DNA of 64,000 bases from Candidatus Nitrosomaritimum khambatensis (GTDB lineage Archaea > Thermoproteota > Nitrososphaeria > Nitrososphaerales > Nitrosopumilaceae). Location: contig WVWY01000026.1 in assembly GCA_011773785.1 (NCBI GenBank), forward strand, positions 4,521 through 68,520. Reading direction: 5' to 3'. The translations under genes and the position numbers were made by a program. The number at the start of each line of letters is the position of its first letter. Positions within the stretch are counted from its first letter, which is position 1. The notes below the pieces were generated by a model. The model had not been told where the DNA came from. It ran no database searches and worked only from the letters and a program-made list of their open reading frames with translations. Of the stretch, positions 59,096 through 64,000 are shown piece by piece.

Positions 59096-59305
59096 TTAGA
59101 TTACACCTACTCTGGGAAGTTTCTCTAATTTCCTCTTGCGGTTTACCCTAAGACCTACCCCAACTGTTACCAATCCAACGAGGGTCCAGAAAGCACCACC
59201 CATTCCGTATGCAGAATGTAGAGTATAATCTAATTCTCCAGCAATGGCAAAAGATACTCCTAAGGCAGTAATTATTCCACCAGATATAACAATAGTTTTA
59301 TCCAA
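59096..59305 (-). CDS. Two-helix membrane protein
   Basis: A 69-residue protein with two membrane helices (residues 5-25 and 30-50) and a basic end (RVNRKRKLEKLPR). I start at TTG (59303-59305) because a strong Shine-Dalgarno GGAGGTGA (59311-59318) lies five bases before it; the longer frame would begin with an improbable peptide. A long leader of about 90 bases separates it from the TATA box, unlike most genes here. Confidence 0.65.
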   Translation of the reverse strand: MDKTIVISGGIITALGVSFAIAGELDYTLHSAYGMGGAFWTLVGLVTVGVGLRVNRKRKLEKLPRVGVI

Positions 59306-59410
59306 GGATTTCACCTCCCTTACTTCCAAATATAGTTCGGCATGCCAGAACAACTCCGGGATATTTGCATCTCAGATAAAATGAATTCTTCATGGTGTGT
59401 TTTTTGTCGT

Positions 59411-59452
59411 TATTTTATTTAAAATGGTGCCAATATTTTTTACTAGTGGTAA
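59411..59452 (-). promoter_or_regulatory. Tandem 9-mer promoter of the membrane-SDR operon
   Basis: Minus strand: TTACCACTA (59452-59444), TTGGCACCA (59433-59425), 19 bases apart, then TATA-like TTTTAAATAAAA (about 59424-59413). The expected transcript start is near 59393, giving a long leader before the Shine-Dalgarno and TTG. Confidence 0.65.
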
Positions 59453-59500
59453 ATAGAACAGTCATGAAATGATTTAATCAATGACAAAAAGGTAATATTT

Positions 59501-59534
59501 TTGGCACTAGATGGATAATTTGGCATTAAATATA
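59501..59534 (+). promoter_or_regulatory. Tandem 9-mer promoter of the B12-protein gene
   Basis: Plus strand: TTGGCACTA (59501-59509), TTGGCATTA (59520-59528), 19 bases apart, overlapping TATA box ATTAAATATA (59525-59534). This shows that the ATG at 59511 is inside the promoter and that translation starts at 59562. It is divergent from the preceding promoter. Confidence 0.7.
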
Positions 59535-59561
59535 TACCATAGCAGGATTAAAAATTTTAAA

Positions 59562-60404
59562 ATGGTATACATCAGGGCTAAAAAAATTAAAGGCGACCAA
59601 TATCTCTACCTTGTTAAAAGTGTCTGGGACAAGCAAAAAAACACCTCAAGGCAAGAGATTGTCAAGTATCTTGGGAAGGCAGCTGATGTTCTGAAAGACG
59701 ATATACCTCCTGATTACAGAAATGATCCAAAGATCATTTCATTTTTGGCATCCCACAATCCTGAGAATATGGCCAAAAAAGAGGAGGCCAGGAAAAAGAC
59801 AAAAGAGCAGCTTTACAAAAAATTTACTCAAGGAGATATCAAGTCATCTTTGAAAACTTATGAAGATTATGTAAAATTATTCAATTCTGCAGATTTTTTT
59901 GATAAAATTTTACGTCCAGTCATGTACTTGATTGGAGAGAATTGGGCCAATAACAAAATCAGTATAGCCACTGAACATGTAGCCTCTAATGTTGCCCAGG
60001 GACTTGTTAAAATTATAATGGATAGAAATCAGGGAGAATCAAATAAGAAAAAGATACTTGTTTGCGTTCCACAAGGAGAAGAACATAGGTTAGGATGCGA
60101 TGTTCTAGAAACTTATCTCAGTTCAAAAGGATTCAAAGTTTACAATTTAGCAAATTCGGCTCCAAATGAATCTATTATCAGTTTTATTGAAACTGCAAAG
60201 CCAGACGTTGTTTTTGTCTCAATAACATTAGAGGACAACATAAAGCCTGGTCAAAGGCTGGTACGGAAAATCACAGAGGCATACCAAATTCCAATTTTTG
60301 TGGGAGGTTTTGCCTTACAATCTGAAAAAACCCCAAAATTTGAGGCTACTGTTCTAAAAGACACATCCTTAGAACATTTACCCAGATTAATCAGAGCAGC
60401 ATAG
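59562..60404 (+). CDS. CarH/LitR-like B12-binding photoreceptor regulator
   Basis: A 280-residue protein. Residues 95-155 form the B12-binding helix bundle and hold W128-x9-E138-H139, the pattern of CarH W131, E141, H142. Residues 163-280 form the cobalamin-binding Rossmann fold: VPQGEEHRLGCDVL has lower-ligand His175 in E-x-H-x2-G, then VSITLED and VGGFALQ complete the S...GG pattern. The His next to the Trp in Thermus CarH (H132) is Ala here. The N-terminal 45 residues (KIKGDQYLYLVKS, IVKYLGKA) are not a MerR domain and resemble transposase-type or AbrB-like N-termini. Likely regulator of the tandem 9-mer promoters, including its own. Confidence 0.82.
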   Translation: MVYIRAKKIKGDQYLYLVKSVWDKQKNTSRQEIVKYLGKAADVLKDDIPPDYRNDPKIISFLASHNPENMAKKEEARKKTKEQLYKKFTQGDIKSSLKTYEDYVKLFNSADFFDKILRPVMYLIGENWANNKISIATEHVASNVAQGLVKIIMDRNQGESNKKKILVCVPQGEEHRLGCDVLETYLSSKGFKVYNLANSAPNESIISFIETAKPDVVFVSITLEDNIKPGQRLVRKITEAYQIPIFVGGFALQSEKTPKFEATVLKDTSLEHLPRLIRAA

Positions 60405-60405
60405 T

Positions 60406-61758
60406 CTAGTTAATAATTGGTTTTTGTTGTCTCAGGTATTCGAGTATTTTTGGAAGACACAGAATTGAACTATGCGCAGCCGAATCGGTTCCGATTCCAT
60501 AACTTACAGTAGAGTCCCCAACGAAGAAAAGACCATCTATTCCGTTTACCTTGTGTGGCATTTTTGATTTCCATACTTTTCCTGGTTTCTTGACAACTGA
60601 TTCCACCAGACTCCATCCCATTGGCCTTTCCCAAAGTAAGGAACTTTTGAAATCCGGATAGATTGCGTTTATTTCTTCTTTCATTTTTTCTACAGTTTCA
60701 CGTATTTTTTGGGGGCTTTTCACATATTGTGGAGGTACAGGTGTTCCTGTAATTATCAAATGCTCCCCTTTAGGTGAAACTTTTGGAGTCATATTAGAAA
60801 TGAAAAAAATTCCCTTTGCAGTATATTTTTCTCCAACAGGAAAAACAACATGACGAGTATCTAATTTTTTAGATAAAGCAAAATGTACTTCAATAACGGC
60901 AGTGGTATCATTTAGATTATCAATTTTTTTTAAAAATTTTTGATCAAAAACTTCCTTATCAAATAACTGCTTAAGAGCTTGGTATGCAGGATATGAAATA
61001 ACAATACAATTAGTCTCTATGAAATTACCTTTATTATCAATAAATCCAGTAACCTGGTTGTTTTCAATTAGGATTTTTTTTATGCTGCTATTAAGCAAAA
61101 TTGAATTTCCTTTTGATTGAATGTAATTTGAAAGGATTTGAGAAATTTTATCATAACCTCCATCAGAAGGATATGCAAATTCGCTAGTACCGCCTTTGAA
61201 TGGATTAGCCCTAATTATTGTTCTTGCAAATTCACCCAAGGAAATGTTTTTGGCGCTATCAGCAAATGCCAACATGCAAACTGCTTCAAAAAAGGCATTA
61301 GTTTTCTCATCTAAATTTTTGGTAATATCAACAAGAGAGGTGTCATCCCAAGATTCCGTTTTTTCAATCGATGAAAATGCAAGAGGTAAAAGAATTCTTA
61401 ACAAAGCAAGCCTGCTTTTTAATGGAACCATAGACAATTTCAGAAGATCTAGTATGCCCTTTGGATAGATATGAAAAGAATCGTCAGAATAAAATGCAAT
61501 ATCATCAACTCTACCTAGTTTTAATTGAGATTCGATTCCAATTTTCTTGAGAATTTGATAAATCGCTGATTGAGTGTAAAATGGCATAATATGAAACCCG
61601 TTATCTAAAATGTGATTTTTGTAGGTGATTGATGCAGTCCTTCCACCAACTTTACCATATTTTTCATATGTTGTGGTCCTAATACCCTCTTTTGCCAAGA
61701 GAGCAGCCATAGTTAAACCTCCTACACCTGCACCAATTATTGTGACATTTTGTGTCAT
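60406..61758 (-). CDS. CrtI-like FAD-dependent oxidoreductase
   Basis: A 450-residue flavoprotein of the phytoene desaturase/NAD(P)-FAD amine oxidase group. It has the N-terminal GAGVGGLTMAALLAKEG dinucleotide motif, then GKVGGRTASI and LDNGFHIMPFY, and a C-terminal FAD contact GLFFVGDSTVSYGIGTDSAA. It may act on carotenoids or isoprenoids, as CrtI genes do in bacterial CarH regulons, but it could desaturate or isomerise another lipid. Carries a tandem 9-mer promoter. Confidence 0.8.
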   Translation of the reverse strand: MTQNVTIIGAGVGGLTMAALLAKEGIRTTTYEKYGKVGGRTASITYKNHILDNGFHIMPFYTQSAIYQILKKIGIESQLKLGRVDDIAFYSDDSFHIYPKGILDLLKLSMVPLKSRLALLRILLPLAFSSIEKTESWDDTSLVDITKNLDEKTNAFFEAVCMLAFADSAKNISLGEFARTIIRANPFKGGTSEFAYPSDGGYDKISQILSNYIQSKGNSILLNSSIKKILIENNQVTGFIDNKGNFIETNCIVISYPAYQALKQLFDKEVFDQKFLKKIDNLNDTTAVIEVHFALSKKLDTRHVVFPVGEKYTAKGIFFISNMTPKVSPKGEHLIITGTPVPPQYVKSPQKIRETVEKMKEEINAIYPDFKSSLLWERPMGWSLVESVVKKPGKVWKSKMPHKVNGIDGLFFVGDSTVSYGIGTDSAAHSSILCLPKILEYLRQQKPIIN

Positions 61759-61779
61759 TGCTTGTTGATCTTTATTTTG

Positions 61780-61817
61780 ATATTTATCTTGCTGGCATCA
61801 TAATAATCTAGTGCTAA
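61780..61817 (-). promoter_or_regulatory. 9-mer promoter of the CrtI-like gene
   Basis: Minus strand: TTAGCACTA (61817-61809), a degenerate second copy ATGCCAGCA (61798-61790), 19 bases apart, then TATA box GATAAATA (61788-61781). The ATG at 61758 is 27 bases from the TATA centre. Confidence 0.5.
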
Positions 61818-61821
61818 TTTT

Positions 61822-62268
61822 TTATTTTTCTAAAATTTTCTCATGAAGCTCACACTGATAAATGAATTCATCCATTATTTTGTTGACTTGGTTTTTGACA
61901 AATTTTTGTAGTGGATAAAAAATCACGAAAATATTATTGAAAGAAAGATTGACTTCTATTGTTATTGCAGTTCCTTTACTTGCTTTTTCATAATATTCAA
62001 CAAAGGATGAACCTTTTAGGGGCCCAGATAAAATCCAAATTTTATGAATGTTGGGCTTTTGTATATTATGTTTAGTTTGTATTTTTCTTCTTATTCTTAA
62101 GAAAGATAATTCCTCCTCTACTAAAAGTTCAGAGTTATTTGCCTGGGTAATTTTCAACGATTTGAAATATTTGGGAAACAATTTTGAAAAGTTTTCTAAA
62201 TTGGTACTCAACTCGAATATTCTATCTCTATCTAGAGATGTCGTTCTATGAAGTACAAATTTCAACAA
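61822..62268 (-). CDS. SRPBCC protein in the regulon operon
   Basis: A 148-residue START-like protein: LKFVLHRTTSLDRDRIFELSTNLENFSKLFPKYF, then strands IRRKIQTKHNIQKPNIHKIWILSG, SSFVEYYEKA and AITIEVNLSFN, and a C-terminal helix. SRPBCC genes recur in bacterial light regulons next to crt or SDR genes. It overlaps the upstream gene by seven bases and is third in an operon of three. Confidence 0.75.
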   Translation of the reverse strand: MLKFVLHRTTSLDRDRIFELSTNLENFSKLFPKYFKSLKITQANNSELLVEEELSFLRIRRKIQTKHNIQKPNIHKIWILSGPLKGSSFVEYYEKASKGTAITIEVNLSFNNIFVIFYPLQKFVKNQVNKIMDEFIYQCELHEKILEK

Positions 62269-62627
62269 TGTATTGACATTCCTAAAAGATAGTCTTTAAG
62301 ATTAGTTTTGCCAACAGGAATGTCGGGGTATAACTCTTTAATCGATTTGCATATCAATACCATTGCATTTTTTACTGAATCAGTTTTTTCCGGATCAGTC
62401 AATGGGAATAATCTTATTGTTGTTTTTGAATCACCAGACAATACTTCGATAAAGAATTCTTGATTAGTCTCATCAATGACAAGAGTAGAATAAAGGGCAT
62501 TGTTTTTGGCTGAATTTAGATACATTTCTTTTACACGAATTATTGAGTCTGACTTCAAAAATATTGGTTGGAAGGCATCTTGAATCTTCAGGAGGTCAAC
62601 CTTTCCGTTTAATACTATATGTGGCAT
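62262..62627 (-). CDS. Hypothetical protein (regulon operon)
   Basis: A 121-residue soluble protein (MPHIVLNGKVDLLKIQDAFQ, then LYSTLVIDETNQEFFIEVLS, then KTTIRLFPLTDPEKTDSVKN). The pattern alternates strands and helices; no family is recognised. A Shine-Dalgarno is not evident. It lies 31 bases after the zinc-ribbon gene and overlaps the SRPBCC gene. Confidence 0.6.
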   Translation of the reverse strand: MPHIVLNGKVDLLKIQDAFQPIFLKSDSIIRVKEMYLNSAKNNALYSTLVIDETNQEFFIEVLSGDSKTTIRLFPLTDPEKTDSVKNAMVLICKSIKELYPDIPVGKTNLKDYLLGMSIHC

Positions 62628-62658
62628 GTTTTTTCGATGTTTTTTGATACTCTGGTGC

Positions 62659-62838
62659 TCAAACCGTGAATAAACGTTCTTTGAATTCCTCTACGAACAT
62701 GTAAAATTTACACCTCGCGCATGCCAGGAAATCTTTAGAGTTGCGTCCATTTGAAGCGGTAACCAATACTAATGCAGGTGACCTACACTTTGGGCAATCT
62801 GCCACCAAATCCCTTCGATTTGAATATTGAAGATTCAT
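62659..62838 (-). CDS. Small zinc-ribbon protein (first gene of regulon operon)
   Basis: A 59-residue protein with CPKCRSPALVLV and CARCKFYMFVEEF, two Cys pairs for one zinc. The start ATG is 24 bases from the TATA box of the tandem promoter. It is short enough to be missed by gene finders. Zinc-ribbon proteins also flank TFB in this regulon. Confidence 0.7.
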   Translation of the reverse strand: MNLQYSNRRDLVADCPKCRSPALVLVTASNGRNSKDFLACARCKFYMFVEEFKERLFTV

Positions 62839-62857
62839 ACTGTACTTGAGTGAATAT

Positions 62858-62895
62858 GATATTTAACTAATGCCAACCAAAATTGATAGTGCCAA
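62858..62895 (-). promoter_or_regulatory. Tandem 9-mer promoter of the zinc-ribbon/SRPBCC operon
   Basis: Minus strand: TTGGCACTA (62895-62887), TTGGCATTA (62876-62868), 19 bases apart, then TATA box GTTAAATATC (62867-62858). It is as well conserved as that of the B12-protein gene, with which it shares the second copy exactly. Confidence 0.7.
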
Positions 62896-62988
62896 TTTTT
62901 TACCTTTATTCCAATACGATAAAAAATCCAATTTATCATGTATAATCTCATTGAAATCCTATTTAGATAATTAGTAAAAAATAATGTT

Positions 62989-63270
62989 ATGAGAAAAATT
63001 TTTGTTATTATTGTTGTAGCAATTCCAATTCTACTAGCATTAGTATTTGTTACAAATTCTGTTGCATCTAATACATTTCCCTTGATAATTACTTCGACCA
63101 CCCAACAAGAAAAAATCCAACAAAACATACAACAAACCTATAACTCAAGTCTTCAATATTGCCAAGAAAAATACCAGGAAGGAAATTTTAAGGATCAAAT
63201 GAATTATGAAGAATGCCTTGAAATTGTAGAGAGTTGGTACGTAGATAGTATTAAAAATTCTCAACCCTGA
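62989..63270 (+). CDS. Small secreted protein
   Basis: A 93-residue protein with a signal peptide or signal anchor (residues 1-25: KIFVIIVVAIPILLALVFVTNSV). The body is Gln/Tyr/Glu-rich with two Cys about 20 residues apart (LQYCQEKYQEG and YEECLEIVESW), able to form a disulfide. No tandem 9-mer lies in front of it. Function unknown. Confidence 0.6.
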   Translation: MRKIFVIIVVAIPILLALVFVTNSVASNTFPLIITSTTQQEKIQQNIQQTYNSSLQYCQEKYQEGNFKDQMNYEECLEIVESWYVDSIKNSQP

Positions 63271-63317
63271 AACTAATTTCAAAATATAAGCAATTGAATA
63301 ATAAATTTGATAGGTCG

Positions 63318-63863
63318 CTATTGAATGCGGAATTTCTGTCCTAAAGTTTTTCCCATTAATTGCAAAGCATATCTACACACATTTGGGGTTAGGGTGAAAA
63401 ATCCTCTGAAATTTCCATCCTCATATTCCTCAGCAATTAAGCCAAATGGCCCATAAGGTCCTCGAGTAATCACACTCCAAACATTTACCAGGTTTGTGTT
63501 CTTGCAGTTAATTACTTCAATTTTATCAGGAGTTTTGATTTGTGTTTTGCCATAATTTGCAATGACCCAAACTTTAGGTATATTTTCAATCATTTTTTGA
63601 TATCTTTTTTCTACAAATTTGTAACGAGCTATTTCCTCGAAGGTAGCAAGAAGTGGCTCACCATTATCTTGTGCGTATTTTTCTATTAATTTGCTCAAAT
63701 TGTAAAGAGGTTTCCTTTCAGAATGAAAATTATGATACCCTTTTTCAATAAATTTATCTAACTTCCATAGTGGTAAGATAGAATTATCAAGATCATGCCA
63801 TTCGGCAAGTTGAGGAAATTGTTCCCATACAGAGGCCACAAAACCAGAATATGGAGTTACCAT
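63318..63863 (-). CDS. Hypothetical, possibly DICT-like sensory protein
   Basis: A 181-residue soluble protein. The middle (FEEIARYKFVEKRYQKMIENIPKVWVIANYGK, then NLVNVWSVITRGPYGPFGLIAEEY, then FRGFFTLTPNVCRYALQLM) follows a pattern that may be related to the DICT sensory domain linked to light-responsive proteins. This match is from memory of the pattern and is weak. It lies just outside the tandem-9-mer promoters. Confidence 0.45.
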   Translation of the reverse strand: MVTPYSGFVASVWEQFPQLAEWHDLDNSILPLWKLDKFIEKGYHNFHSERKPLYNLSKLIEKYAQDNGEPLLATFEEIARYKFVEKRYQKMIENIPKVWVIANYGKTQIKTPDKIEVINCKNTNLVNVWSVITRGPYGPFGLIAEEYEDGNFRGFFTLTPNVCRYALQLMGKTLGQKFRIQ

Positions 63864-63955
63864 AAAATCCTATTTTTACTATAAGATTTAAGTGAATCTT
63901 TTAGAATGTTCTTCATGTTACCGCACTGTTTTTATTCATTAAAAAAATACATTAG

Positions 63956-64000
63956 ATGATGTCAAGATATGAAAAAGTTCTCAACATGGTAATGGATTTT
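63956..64000 (+). CDS. Start of a gene cut off by the window edge
   Basis: Reading from ATG-ATG at 63956, the frame stays open to the end of the window: MMSRYEKVLNMVMDF. An AT-rich TATA-like stretch (about 63930-63945) lies upstream at a suitable distance. Too short to identify. Confidence 0.3.
   Translation, partial: MMSRYEKVLNMVMDF

Noticed and set aside
59511-59561. Longer N-terminus of the B12 protein from the ATG at 59511
   Set aside because: That ATG lies inside the promoter, before the TATA box; the real start is 59562.
1-64000. tRNA, rRNA, CRISPR array, insertion sequence or prophage
   Set aside because: I looked for T-arm patterns, regular repeat arrays, transposase motifs and terminal inverted repeats and found none that hold. 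Short repeated motifs are promoters or protein repeats.

Overview
The window looks like a chromosomal segment of a marine ammonia-oxidising archaeon of the Nitrosopumilus type (Thaumarchaeota/Nitrososphaerota). The DNA is AT-rich. The information-processing genes are archaeal (aEF-2, TBP, TFB, Lrp-type regulator, TatA/TatC). De novo purine synthesis uses PurS/PurQ/PurL plus the archaeal PurP. There is a secreted cupredoxin with a C-terminal PEFG sorting motif, futalosine-pathway menaquinone genes, and a secreted protein with two PEWVKNNAGWW-type repeats. Many genes seem leaderless: a TATA box lies about 25 bases before the start codon. I see no tRNA, rRNA, CRISPR array, insertion sequence or phage gene.

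Layout. 0-7 kb: purine genes (purL partial, purQ, purS, purP), a tatC-tatA pair, ubiX and small unknowns. 7-17 kb: candidate small RNAs, a MESH1-like HD hydrolase, a CBS-TrkH cation transporter, a cupredoxin and many short hypothetical genes. 17-28 kb: aEF-2, a SIS sugar isomerase, menaquinone genes mqnD and mqnE, TBP, TPR proteins, an Lrp regulator and a membrane J-domain protein. 28-41 kb: an HD protein, a GlcD-type flavoenzyme, superoxide dismutase, an SNF2 helicase, an SPFH protein and several secreted or zinc-binding proteins. 41-51 kb: two peptide-type ABC permeases without partners, a JAMM protein, a long coiled-coil protein, SRPBCC proteins, SdhC/SdhD and a PII protein. 51-64 kb: a radical SAM gene, then a distinctive regulon.

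The most interesting part is 52.7-62.9 kb. A gene at 59562-60404 encodes a B12-binding protein carrying the CarH/LitR photoreceptor signature W-x9-E-H and an E-x-H-x2-G cobalamin motif, but with no MerR helix-turn-helix. Around it, nine protein-coding transcription units and one small RNA share a promoter layout. Two copies of a 9-mer close to TTGGCACTA lie about 19 bases apart, directly upstream of a TATA box, and the start codon or RNA 5' end usually follows 24-27 bases later. The units encode a TFB with two zinc-ribbon proteins, a PEWVKNNAGWW-repeat secreted protein, YbgA (DUF1722) and DUF523-DUF1722 proteins, a membrane protein, a small membrane protein with an SDR-membrane fusion, the B12 protein itself, a CrtI-like oxidoreductase, and a zinc-ribbon/unknown/SRPBCC operon. 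DUF1722, DUF523, SDR, SRPBCC and CrtI genes are typical members of bacterial LitR/CarH light regulons. I infer an archaeal B12-dependent light-response regulon with its own TFB and its own small RNA. This is inference from sequence and needs experimental test.

Outside that region, several intergenic stretches can form paired structures. Candidates include an H/ACA-like guide RNA, a C/D-box-like RNA and three other structured RNAs.
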